Shown: in pieces, positions 1-12,100 of the stretch
How the letters are laid out: each line of letters begins with the position of its first letter
Numbering within the stretch: position 1 is the first letter of the stretch
DNA from: Amphimedon queenslandica
Taxonomy: Eukaryota > Porifera > Demospongiae > Haplosclerida > Niphatidae
Length of the DNA: 24,694 bases
Assembly (NCBI RefSeq): GCF_000090795.2
Contig: NW_003546324.1
Span: 197,053 to 221,746, forward strand
Direction: 5' to 3'
Notes under the pieces: model-generated
Told to the model about the DNA's origin: nothing
Databases searched by the model: none
Seen by the model: only the letters and a program-made list of their open reading frames with translations
Made by a program: the position numbers and the translations under genes

Positions 1-1180
1 CAGTGCAAAAATTTTTTAGACAATGAATACATGATTATTATTATTGTCAGGCAATCATATTAAGCCAATAAAAAAGTTCACTGAAGATACACCGGACTTA
101 CCCTTTAAAAGTTCACCCTTGGCCTGTTCTTGTTTAAATGCAATTCAACAAAATCTTGGTCTTCCAGAACATTGTTTCCAACAAGATGAACCCACACGCT
201 GGAACTCTTTTCTGTATATGCTCCAAAAGATCAAAGAACAAAAAAATGGCTTTAGCAGCATATACATCAGAGTATGATATCTCACAACTGACAGCTCACC
301 AACTAGATCTTGTTAACAAGCTAATATCTGCTCTTTCTCCAATTGAGGAACTAACTAATTATATTTCAACAAACACAGCATCAGTATCTCTAATCATACC
401 CTTTATCAGAATTTTTCGGAAAAACCTACAGAACCATGATAATGTTAGTGGGATACACACAATAAAGATGGAGATGTTAAAATCCTTAAATAAAAGATAT
501 ACTGTAGTTGAAAATAGTATTCGTCTTGTTATAGCCACTTACTTAGATGCAAGATTTAAAGACAAATTTTTAGTGGCAGTATTAAAAGATCTGCTGCCAA
601 ACAATTTTTAGAAGAGAAAGTGGCTGAATTATCTCAAAGTACTAAAAGCAGTGTTACTGTATTGAAGCTATTCAAGAGCCATCTTCAAAATGTCCAAGGA
701 CTGATGTCTTAGACACACTATCAGAGATTTTAGATGAAGTTGGAGCTACAATTGAGTCAGATTCTCAATCTGAAGTAGGGAAATATTTGTCTGAGCCTCT
801 CATCCCATTTCATCAGGGTAATACGTACCTGTGGTGGTATTACAACCAAGATAGATATCCTCTTCTAACCCAGTTGGCAAGGCATTACCTTTCAGCACCA
901 CTGACATTTATTTCCTGTATCAGGTGACATATATGATGAGAAACGGAACGGGCTTGCTCCTGAGAAAGCTGAAGTATTGATGTTTATTAAGTGAGACTTT
1001 CATCTTATTAATGGAAATTACAGTTCTAGTTTTTGGTTTTATTGTTTTTCTTTTTTTGATAAAACAAATTGAAACTATATCATACAGTAATATCGGATCG
1101 GCTATTTGCATTGGCAGATACTGATAACTGATTACCAGCTATCAGTATATCGGCAAATGAAGCCTATTCGTGCAACACTA
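1..1180 (+). mobile_element. 3' part of a decayed autonomous hAT transposon
   Basis: The stretch holds a broken hAT transposase (separate entry) followed by a non-coding tail. The tail ends at 1180 in TGCAACACTA, whose reverse complement TAGTGTTGCACGAATAGG has the look of a hAT terminal inverted repeat. Just inside that end (about 1085-1160) are repeated TATCGG/GATACTGATAACTG motifs typical of subterminal regions, also seen in the MITE at 1899-2270. The 5' end lies outside the window, so the target duplication cannot be tested; the candidate right flank is GATTGGTA at 1181-1188. The element probably sits in an intron of ECM29, because the first recognised exon follows at 2637 and the N-terminal exons are absent. 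Confidence 0.7.
47..993 (+). pseudogene. hAT transposase pseudogene (ZBED4-like), frameshifted and truncated
   Basis: Conceptual translation in successive frames gives pieces of a hAT/ZBED transposase. Around 200-225 there is a DEPTRWNSFLYMLQ motif, the family's PTRWNS signature. Then come a helical region (LSPIEELTNYIST near 330-370), an ATYLDARFKDKF segment near 535-570 (the family's LDPRYKDKYF), a WWYYNQDRYPLLTQLARHYL segment near 830-895, and a C-terminal dimerisation remnant GDIYDEKRNGLAPEKAEVL near 925-985. Breaks: a frameshift in the A-run near 240-250, another frame change near 595-611, a stop near 708-713, and loss of the usual SERVFSTA stretch before GDIYDEKRN. The BED zinc finger and the N-terminal catalytic part lie outside the window. 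It cannot encode an active enzyme. Confidence 0.85.
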
Positions 1181-1202
1181 GATTGGTACACAACACTAAA
1201 TC

Positions 1203-1432
1203 CTTTATTCTCATGCCTTGTTATGTAATAGCACAAATTTTAAAATTGGGATCATTAGCTTGCATTATTATAAGCATGCAACTGCAAGAAAAATCATGAT
1301 ACCACACTTTGGTGAATTTTTTTGTTAGCTATTCTGAGCCTTTTTTGCAGTTGCATGCTTAGAATAGGCCATGCAGCTAATGATTACAATTTTAAAATTT
1401 GTGCTATTACATTACAAGGCATGAGAATAAAG
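1203..1432. mobile_element. Foldback MITE, about 230 bp
   Basis: The two ends are long, near-perfect inverted repeats: CTTTATTCTCATGCCTTG at the left and CAAGGCATGAGAATAAAG at the right. The arms continue inward through a TAATAGCACAAATTTTAAAA block and an ATCATTAGCTgCAT block to TGCAACTGCAA near the centre, so almost the whole element could fold into one hairpin. No coding capacity is visible. No convincing target duplication was found, so the superfamily is left open. Confidence 0.8.
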
Positions 1433-1898
1433 TATCATTTCCCCCTATAAAGGAATGGAGTTATCTGCTTTTGATCCTACTATGACGTCACGTTTGGCCA
1501 CACCCACTGACAGGAAGTAACATTGCAGGAAGCAAAGTGTCAAAATATTCTTGACTTTGTAGGCTCATATATCTCAGTTAATAATTATTTTTAGACAGTG
1601 GGATAATTATCCACTCTTGTTATTATGGTTAGGTAATCATATTAAGACCATAAAATAAAAATGTTAAATTTGGGTAAATTAGATACTCTTTAAATGTCGA
1701 TGTTTTCATTGCATTGTATAAGCATCAATTCCTTTAATAGTGTATCTTTCAAAATGCACTCCACTCGAGCAGATGTACATGTACATGTATTGACAAAAAA
1801 TTAATGAGATTTTGAGCTCATGTACGTACATGTAATTACCAAATTAGTACAATTGTACATTTTGTTTACTATTTGTACTAATTATAATTAGTTATAAA
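1433..1898. other. Intron or upstream spacer without a gene
   Basis: No exon is supportable. The visible items are a perfect CRE-type palindrome TGACGTCA at 1483-1490, a degenerate inverted repeat around 1597-1622 centred on ATAATTAT with the end CCACTCTT (shared with the element at 4538-4955), and a short near-duplicate at 1632-1660 of the hAT coding stretch at 50-75. Several TACATGTA palindromes lie at 1775-1850. Confidence 0.5.
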
Positions 1899-2270
1899 TA
1901 GAGATATACCGATAATCGGATCGGCGTATCGGATATTTGCTTATCAGCCTGTTTTTATAGTATCAGTTATCAGTTTCTTTGCATGCAGATATAGCTACAC
2001 ATCAATGGTCATATGCATGAGAATAAAGAGTTAATTAATTATTTTTAAGATATTATGAGCATAAAAATATCAAAATGATTCTATAACTGGGACTACTTAA
2101 AAATTAGTCAAGGTACTAAATTAGGAAGTGTATAAATCACATTGTACATCTGTAAATCTGTGCCTAAAAGGTAGGAAGTAAAGTATCAGATTGGTATTGG
2201 TATCGGCCAGTATTGGCTATGTTGCATGTATATTGGAATATCAGCTAAAACCCATATCGGTACATCTCTA
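1899..2270. mobile_element. Non-autonomous hAT MITE with 8-bp target duplication
   Basis: The element starts TAGAGATATACCGATA and ends TATCGGTACATCTCTA, an imperfect inverted repeat of a type common among hAT MITEs (TAGAGATGTACCGAT-like ends). It is flanked by an identical 8-bp direct repeat GTTATAAA at 1891-1898 and 2271-2278, the target-site length of hAT elements. The interior is 372 bp of AT-rich DNA with repeated TATCGG/TATCAG motifs and no open frame. The intact duplication argues for a fairly young insertion. Confidence 0.88.
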
Positions 2271-2636
2271 GTTATAAATAACAGTACTAAAATGGACACC
2301 GACATGTCCTTAACTTGCAGTTATTCGATGCTGAATAGACCACAAAATCTGTCATTTTCTGATGTGCATTAATTGGAAAGCCTATTGCATGGGGCATGCT
2401 TTTTGTTGGAGCTTAATTTGTACTTGTACAGTACATGTGTATGGACAAAAATGGTGTCTGTTATATAGAATAGAGAGGTTCTTTTACACTACACATTATT
2501 TCAGAAAGGTTTGACTGTAGTTAAATGACAGTAATAATTCATGTAGTTCTTGACTGTGACTTAATTTTCTTTACATTGTATTTTTATTTATTGCTTTTTT
2601 ACCAATAAATAAATCTTTTAATTTTTACATGTGTAG

Positions 2637-5600
2637 GTTGTTTTTGATGGTTTGTTTGGTGACATTTCTAATGCTAAACTACAACTACTCTCAATGGAAT
2701 TTATCCTGTCTATTATTAATAAGTATGTTGACTGACCTCTAAATTGTATTTTAATACCTCCATTAATATTAACCCTTGCAAATTTAACTTCATTACCGTA
2801 TAAGATGATTTGTTGGCGGGAGTTTTTTTGGCGGTTTTGTGATGGCTAGCTTATTGGCAGATTTAATATTGGCGGTTTCCGACAATTTAATTATATCCCC
2901 ACCCTTAGGCAGAGTTTTACTTAAGCGGTTGTGGTTCGTGGAGAACATTATCGAGAAAGACTGTACCTTTTCTGGAAGATTGTATTCTTTATCACCTGGT
3001 TTAGACACTGGCTTAAAGAAACATAGTAAAGCCATGTTAGCTAGCTGCTTTTAACCATGCTTTTAACTAAAATTAATGAGGGTGTGGTCACACGCATGAA
3101 TGGAATTATTTCTTGCGGATTTTATTTTGGCGTTTTTATATAAATCCATCGATCCGCCAATATTAAATCCTTGTCAACATTTCATTTTATACGGTAGTTC
3201 TTGTTACAGTAAATTTACTTATGTATATGTACATTAAGTGTCCTATAAATGGCTAATTAGCTGCAATATTGAATATAAATTGATAATGTACATTTACATG
3301 TAGCCAAAATGAGAGTTCATTTGAATGCAACTGGGCTTTAAATTATAAAAGTTTCTTTAAGGTACATGTACTAGGTACATGTTCATACAAATGTACTGTA
3401 TTTGCTCGATTAAATGCCCTGGTGTTTATTTCTTAACAGGAAAAAAATCAGGTAAAAAAAACAAGAAAGCCTATAGTGGATTAGAACCCACAACCTTCAA
3501 GCATTCCAAACATGTACTCCAACAGTTAGGCTATCCGGCACAATCTAAATCCTAAGGCACATATACTGGGTAAAATATGCGTATCTATAGTTAGAAAATA
3601 TTTAGCTTGGGCGTTTATTTAAGCAGGGCATTTATTCGAGCAAATACGGTGCATGCATGTATAATGTATGTATGTACATATACTCTATTTGTAGTGTCTG
3701 TTACGTATCCATTTAAAAAAATTATATGAATGTATGCATGCTACATGTACATGTACATGTACATGTACATAGTCATTTTATTGCCTTTTAAAGTGACTTT
3801 CCTACTTTTTCCCTTCATCTCTCTCCCTCCATTTTATGATGCCAGGTGTTTATCAACAAGGCTCACAGTAATGGCTCCATTATTGTTAACTGCATTATAC
3901 AAGATTATTGATAACAATGACTTAAAGGTATAATAATATTACCCTAGAAGAATGTAAAACATTAAATAGCTTTGCCTCCTAGCCGCACAATCACCACAAA
4001 GATTGCATGTATATGTAGATGTACTGTACATTGTAGGTTAAATACATGTAGTTAGATTAATGGTTTGTCCATACAGATGTACTTCATTTCGAAGGACTTC
4101 TCCCATAAATAAATATAGCTAGACTATACAAGTACATGTATGTATGTTGTACATGTATTTGGGCAAAGCCCACTAAGATGAGTAGAGTTTATTTATTTGT
4201 ATGTCTGTATACACGTACATGTTCCTTGTCTCCTCTGCCAAGGGACCTGCAACTAAGAAAAATCTCATACACTTCCTAAATAATCCAAAAAATCCACTAG
4301 AAAATCCAATAATCCTACAAAAAAATCTAATAATTTGCAAAAATCCAGCAATAGTACAGATAATCCAAGTGATAGTTCACAAATAATCCAAAATCCAAGC
4401 AATATTCCAGTTAGAATATCCAGAAATTTACTGACAGTTGTTTATTGACTATAATTAATAGTTAGTTGAAATAAATAATGGTTAATTAACTTTAATAACA
4501 TGGTGGCTGCTAGTTATTAAGTGCAATAACTATTAACAAGAGTGGATAATTATTTAGGGAGAGTGTCTAACGTGCCTATAATCTGTGATACCACAGTGCG
4601 TATGTTTACATAGCAATGATAGCATGGTGATTAGCACCAAGTAGGCATTCTTGCGTCCTTATATTCCTTCCAAGTCAGAAAGCTGCAAATAATAAATAGC
4701 CAACCATTAGAAGAACATATTCCTGTGTGCTCCTCCTTGTTTCTCGCACTACATGATCCTCAGAGTGGAGATATACATGTAAGTCTTAAAGTTGCCTGCA
4801 TGCTTCAAGCGCCATTTTATTAACCACACCCATAATTTTGAAGATTACTGGAATTATCTCCGTATACTTGCAAAAAACGGATGTAAACATACGCGCTGTG
4901 GTATCACAGAATATAGGCAGGTTAGTTCACTCTCCCTAAATAATTATCCACTCTTCCTATTAATAATAATCCAATAATCCATAAAGCAATCCAATAATCC
5001 ATAAAGCAATCCAATAATCCACTAAAATCTTGGTGGATTTTTAATCTTATATACTTTTGGAGACAGTTGCGGACTCCTCGATATCTGCACGTGCCTATTG
5101 CCTAGCAATGCACTAAATTCTAAATTTCAATATTTCATTGAAAGTAGGAGTTGCTGAAAGAAAGTAAAATGGCAATCAGCACACAGAAATTAGAAGTCAT
5201 AATTTCCTACTTGCTACCAACAAGATAAGGCAAACACACCATCCAAGGACTTATAAGATAGATGATACATGTAACATGATACATAGCATAGGCGGCGGAA
5301 CATAATTTTTTTTGAGGGCTGAACATCAGTTAAGTTATTGTTGGATTTTGAGTGGCTTTCTTTGCCTTTTTCTCTAAATAAAACGAAGAAATGATGACTG
5401 CAGGTCTAGTTGTACTGGTATAAGTTAGTTTTATTCAAAGTTGCAGGGGCTGTGCCTCTTCTGTTTTAAGATTAGGGGGTTATGAAAGAAAAACAAATAC
5501 ATGTATGTCGCCTTTGTCACTGACAGCCTTTTTTATCTCATGGCTATTTAAAAGTCAGTGTAGCAAGGCTTAGATCAACAAACAAGTCAGGATTCTTCTA

Positions 5601-6196
5601 GCAGTAACATAAGGTAGAGAATCTGCTTGTTCAGCAGCTACTAATCTACGTAGCTGAGCCCTTTAATTTTTACATTGTTTATAGTATTATAATTATTATC
5701 ATTTTAGGATAATAAATTAATTGTGAGTGCATTCAGTGGATTGAGTTGTTTATCTAAGTAAGAAGATGCAGTACATGTACATGTATTATACACTAACCTC
5801 ATGCTGCATACATTGTATTGTTTTTATTTCTAACATCCCCTATCATATGTAACATAATTATTTATACATCACTGTCATTCTCTCTCTTTTACTCTACTTG
5901 TAAATTATGCACACTTACATTTACTGTTGGATACTTTTTTTGAGAGCTTTAAATTTTCTGGATTTTGCAATTTTTTTAAGAGTTGCGAAAATCAAATTAA
6001 TATGGTATAAGATGCCACATGGTGTAAATTCACAAAAATTAAATCTGCAAAATAAAAATCCACAAAATTTACAGCCCTTGAAAAAATGTGCCGTACGGCA
6101 ATTATCTTTTTTTTTCTTTTATTCATTAGAAAGGCTCCTCATATTTTGAGAAAAGATGCCAAGCATTTGTATAGACTTTTTGAAGAGTTGGAGAAA
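2637..6196 (+). CDS. ECPAS: ECM29 exons 1-4 (first HEAT repeats in the window)
   Basis: Four short exons encode about 95 residues. Exon 1 opens with [19 protein letters not shown], which matches VVYDGLFG..SKLRTLS of vertebrate ECM29 and fixes both frame and position in the protein. Exon 2 reads [20 protein letters not shown] (human homologue: LGPMLLNGLTKLI). Exons 3 and 4 give [20 protein letters not shown] and [10 protein letters not shown]. The exon 1 start (after GTGTAG) agrees with phase 0. The three introns here are long (1,123, 1,950 and 372 bp), and the first two hold transposable elements. Confidence 0.88.
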
Positions 6197-9100
6197 GTAA
6201 GCTAACTGACATTTATTCATTTATTTATTATTTTGTTTAAAAGGAGACCAATAAGGATAATAGACTAGTAATACAAGAGTGTATTAATAGTGTCAGTGGT
6301 GTGTATGTTAATGAAACTAATGAGAAAAATGTAACATTGTTGGAGTCAATATTGCTGACGCATATTAATAGAGTAAGAAATACGTAATTATTGTACATGT
6401 GTAGTCATATTTTCTGTTTTCATCGGTCTCTCCTCCAGAAATTGGTTCAATCTAGGAAAGCAGCAGCTTTCTGTGCTCATTCATTGTTTCCATTTTCTCA
6501 CTTTCCTTCTCGTTATGTTAGTTTAATTGCTTGTGGTGATTCACAGCTGGAGGTCAGAGAAGAAGGTCTTAATGGACTTCGCCCAAGACAGCTTGAATCT
6601 AATCCGCAGTTTCCTCCATTTGCTAATGTTATACAATACATTAGTTCAAGGGTAATGATGCAGTGTGTGTGTGTTTGTGTCTTGTATGTAGTCTTTATTA
6701 AAGCCTAGCTGTCTCATGGAGAAATATGCCTACATGTATGTCAAGTGTAGGGAAACCCTCAAATAGAAGCCTTCATGTACTTGTATGCGTAGAAAATATA
6801 AGCTTGGCTCTTTATTTAACATTTTGAAACACATTTTGTGTAACTAAATTACTGAAATTGCTGTGCTTATACATGTACATGTAACTATAATACCTAACTG
6901 TACTTGGACAATGTTATACTGTAGGTTGATTCAATACTGTCCAGTGATCAATGTTATGTGATTGGCAGTACCAAACTACCTTATACTCCACTAGCTATGA
7001 AGCACATCCTATTGTTCTGCTATCATTCTCTCCTGTATTCATGTGGACACGATGGATGGACAGTAACTGATATTTGTAATATTGATATAACACAGCCCAT
7101 TGATAAGGAGGCTATGAGGAAGGTATCTGATTTCTTATCAATTATGGAATTTTTGAAAAATGATGTTCTACAAAAATATTTGGAATTAATAAGAATGTCA
7201 TTGCTGCCACAATCAGGTATAATATGCATATATTACTTGTAGAAAACAAATTAACACAGCATAGTACATGTCAAATAAAGACACAAAAAAGTAGTAACAA
7301 TTTCATGCACAACAAATAAAAATACAATGTACATAATGTATGTTTAAGAATACATGGACATACATGTATGTATTTAGATAAATAAAAAACATTAAAAATG
7401 GAAAAATAATAGGATTGAATTGAAAAAAGTAAGGTTACAAGAGAGTACTTGCAAATTGGAGTGGTAAGAAATCCTACACCACTGCATGAAGACTGTTACC
7501 CAAAAGCACAGCAGTTATCCTCACAGCCAACTATGATAGCACTATGAAGCCTTTATTTTTCATGCAGTGGTGTAGGATGTCTTACCACACCACTTTGCAA
7601 GTACCCTCTTGTTTCCTTACTTTTTCCCAATTCAATCCTACTATTTTTCCATTTTTAATGTTCTTTATTTACTTGTTTCTATTCTTTTTTCTTAATGTAA
7701 TAAATTACATTCTGTTATGATTGTGTGGTTAGGTGAATTATATTCATGCTGATCACATACGCATAAATGAAAATGGCGTCAAACCACAAATCCACACAGT
7801 GTCTGCACTCTGCAGCTGGATTTTGTCTTCCTTTTTTCTTCTTTTTGAAACTATACCTTTGTAGTCCTTGACCCAAGCACAAAGGACCAATGTAAAAGCG
7901 AACTTGAGCAGTTCTCTGGCTTAAAAGATTATTGTGGAGATAGAAGAAAGATTGAAAGAAGAAGAAAAAGTCTGAAAAATTTTTGCAGAAATTTGAATTT
8001 GGGCCTGTTCTCCACAAATGCTCCTGCTACATTACAGTCCACTTTAAAGGTACCAGGAGAATCACTCGGTGAAGGAGAGCTCATCTGAATCATTTATAAG
8101 GCTGTACAACGCAAGATAAAAGATCTAATTATAAGTGCTTTAAAATCATAAAAACAGCCGTCATCTTGAACAATCAACCTCAATCCTACATATAGGCTAC
8201 CGCCTATGTAATATTATACACATACATGTATGTACATACAGTACATATATAGAAGGGAGAAAAAGATTGAGTTGATGAGACACATGCCCTTCAGCAAGAG
8301 CAAGGTCCATGCAGAGAGTTAAGAGTGCATGGGCTTGTCATATAATGACCTGGCGCCTCTCAGGTACACAATAGAAGATCTTAGAAGTGAGAATGATAAA
8401 TGGCATCGGATCTAACAGAGAACATTATTATATGATTTTTGACATTTATCCGAGAGAAGTGAGGCAAGTCTTTTATAAAAAATGTTGGCAATAGGACCAA
8501 TGCCGCTGGAAGTGGAGAATATTAATGGGGTGAATGAACCATAGCAGATTCTCTTTTTGTAATGTCTTTTCTCCATCTCGTATGACCTATGGCATGTCTT
8601 CAAAGTAGATTTGTTGTAGGAAGCTGCATGTTCTTTATGTCCGAAAGTTTTTACTGTAACTTAGTTTTACAAGATAAAGAATTTGCAATAATTGGATCAC
8701 TCATATAATTGTGACTGTTGTTTTATTGTTATATCTACAGATTATGATGTTGCTACTGTTGGTATATATTCACTATTGCAGTTAATTCTATTATCTGAGC
8801 CAATTGCAGAAACTTTTATGAAAGACATCAAAAACATCAAAGTACAAATGTTTACTGATAATATTTTTATTAATTTTATTATTAGCAATTGGCTAGTTAT
8901 CCAAGGTCAAACACTAAGCAAGGAGCTGCTCGAATAATTGGATATTTGTCATCTAAAATGGAGTATAATGAGTTATTAATATTAATACAGGATAGCCTGG
9001 ATGACACGCAATTTCCTGTTAGCAATAAATGTACATTGTACTTGTATGTACATTGTACTTGTATGTACATTGTACATATGCATACATGTACATGTACAAC

Positions 9101-12100
9101 ATTTTGTACAAATCTTTTATGATGACAAATTTTGTAGACTTCATTTAAATATTTTTTAAATTAATATATAATATACATGTATGTACATTTATTTGACTGA
9201 GTAATAAAAATTTGTGTCTAAAAACACCCCCGTTTTGGCTTAGTGTTTCAACCCCTGTGTACATGTACATGGGGCAGTATGCTTTGTACATGTATGTGTA
9301 TTTTATCTCCACAACTGCACTTGGCATTCAGTCTTCTTTGCAGGCCATGCACCTTGTTTAAATAACTACATGTACTTGTACTTATGAATCTAGTATGTTA
9401 GTAAATTGATTTTATGATTATTATGTCTGTAAATGTGTATATTACCATTAGCAATTATACTTACAAATAAATTATTTTTTTATTAATAGTTGTATGTACA
9501 ACAGCAGAAAGGTATCATTGTACTAGGTCAAGTTTGTGCATCAAGTTTGAAAAGACTCTCAACATTACCAAGCAATTTCATTATTATTATTGAAAAAATA
9601 ATATCTAAAATATGTAAGTCATTTTTTTCTGCTTTTTTTGTTTTCTGTTACAACCCATAGTTACAATATAGGGATACATGTACATTGTGATACATTGCAG
9701 GTCGAAATTAATGTACAAAATAATGTTGATATTGGTAAAATAGAATTAACATGTACATGTAATTTGTGATTAATTTAATTGGGTTAAAGCATACATGTAT
9801 GCATGTAATAAAGTCTAATGGTGTGACATCAATGATTATTTACTGATTGCCACTTAGTATGAGCTCCTCTGAGACAGCTAGAGGATTGTGGCCTGAATGA
9901 TGGCCAATAGTATCTTTATTTGTAACGATCCAGTTATTTGTAGTACTTTAACCTTTATGCTAAGTGAGAGAAAGGTGGTCTGCAAGGCACAGAATTATTG
10001 TTCACGTTATTAATTGCTACTGTCATTGTTATTATTGTTATTATTTTATTGTGTAGTGTCATTTTTTAACAGTCTTGATTCTGATATTATCTTCACTGCC
10101 ATTGACTCTATTGGAGAGATAGTTAGGTCGGGACCATTGCCTTTTCCTGACTCAGTATCAGAATTGGAATTGGAATCAAATTCAAAATCAGACTTAGTAT
10201 CAGATATCAAAGTGTCATTGACTAAAGAGTTTATCTTTGATAAAGTTGTTGAAAGAATGGAAGACAGTGTTGATGAAAATACTGTGGTAACGTTTATGAC
10301 ATACATGTAATTACTGTACTTATACCATACATGTATATCTGGTAATTTTTGTCAGTATTTAATTTTCAATATTTAATTTTTAATGGCTTAATGCAAGATT
10401 GAAGTTCATGAAATGTTACTTATTTGTAAGTTTTGTGTCCCATTTTTTTTGAAATACCACTTATCCTGTCAAGATACATGTATATCACTATCATCATAAA
10501 ATGGCTCTACTTTTTTAAAGTATTTCTCTCATACAGATGACAGAAAGTCTAATCAGTATGGTACCTTCTCAAACAAAAGTTCTTCTGTAGGATACGATAT
10601 TAATTTTCGAACAAGAATCACTTTGCAATTGTAAAAATACATTAATTTTTCTGTCTGTAAATTTTCTCAATTACCAGATATACGGTATATTAAATAAAAA
10701 ATAAATTTAGTGGTTGCAGGAATTTTGTACTTTAACATTTGTACATACATGTAAATGTCTCGTCTTGCTGAATGAATAAATTAGCTTGTTTCATGAAATT
10801 TGATCCACAGGTGCCTAGTTTGAAACATTTCCTTAAGTATTTGTCCATGAAATGTAAATGTACATTATACACGTACATGTGTAAGTGATATCTTAGTATT
10901 TATGAAGCAATAGACTGTATAGAGATTTACCTGTACGTCTCTCCTTCTTTTTTGTTATTTATGATATTGTTTCTTCTACTCTCTTGTCTCTATTTCTCTT
11001 ACTTGTCTTCTGCACTCTATTTTCTGTTGTGTTTCTTGTATATTCATGTACAATGTAGTTACGGGACAAATGTTCGCATACAATTGGTTTTTTCTCATTG
11101 GGTGATCCTTCATTTCCATACAAGGATAAAGCTCTGAAGACCTTAATACAGTACAGGGAGCAGTCACATGTTGATGTCAGTTTCTCAATTGGTGAAGGAC
11201 TCTCATGTATTGCAGCTGGAGTTTATTGTGAATTGTATCGCAATCCTTGGGATTACAGACCTTCTCCTTTATCCCTCCCTCTCCCTACGCCCTCTGATGA
11301 CATATTTAATAAAACTATAAATATTGTCATCGATGAATATGGGTATAATTCATCACCAAGAGTAAGACAGGTACAGTACATAATGATTGTACATAGCATA
11401 ATCTGCAGTGCTTAATGAATTAATGTGTTTGTTCAGTTATTATCAATAGTGTTTTAGCTAGTAATTTGGAGTGTTTAAATTGTGTGAATTAACTCTAAAA
11501 GAGGTTTCAGTATCAAAATTTTCATGCTGCTACAGAGCCCCATCAAATTAGAAACTAGCAAGTTTTTGCTTTGTCAAATTCACCAAAATTTAACCATAAC
11601 AACTTTACTAGCATCATATTATAAATGAATATGTATGGTACTGGACATGTGTTGCATTAACTTTAAATGTACTTATAGCTGATAAATTTTTATTAGGCTG
11701 CTTGTATTTGGACGCTATCATTATTGAAGTATTGTAAATCTTATCCATCATTTCAGGTAATAATACAATTCATTGTAATTATTGGGGCGAGCCTCAGCGA
11801 GCCCCATATAGACAATACGAGTATGTCTGTCCGTTTGTACACATGCATACGTCATCCCTATTTATGCATATGAAAAATTTTCCACTTTTTAATAACCTAT
11901 TTTATTGAAAACTTGTGTTGTCACAGTGAACTAAAATGGCGGCTATCAAGTGGGAAATTTCTCTTGAGCTTGGGCCGTGTTAGATGAACAAACTGTCAGT
12001 AAGATAGACAGTAAACTCATGTCCAAAGACTTTCTAGCAACAAAAGGTTGGAAAGGTAGATTTACAGTATTATTGCCCTTGATATAAAAGAATGAAAAAT

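Noticed and set aside
2793-3054. Overlapping open frames on both strands in intron 1
   Set aside because: They coincide with the interior of the TACCGTATAA-ended element and show no recognisable protein sequence.
3469-3539. Functional tRNA-Ser gene on the minus strand
   Set aside because: The acceptor stem is mostly unpaired and the long variable arm is missing, so it is treated as a tRNA-derived relic.
7715-8017. Minus-strand 100-codon open frame
   Set aside because: It lies in the 829-bp repeat. Copy 2 keeps only part of it, with changed ends, and the composition (runs of F and K from poly-T/A) is not protein-like.
8180-8215. Helitron 3' hairpin at the end of the 829-bp repeat
   Set aside because: A short hairpin (ATAGGC TACC GCCTAT) is present, but the CTRR terminus after it and the TC start are absent.
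10071-10072. Alternative exon 11 acceptor 16 bases downstream
   Set aside because: Its use would break the phase from exon 10 and remove residues that match the family; the acceptor at 10055-10056 fits both.
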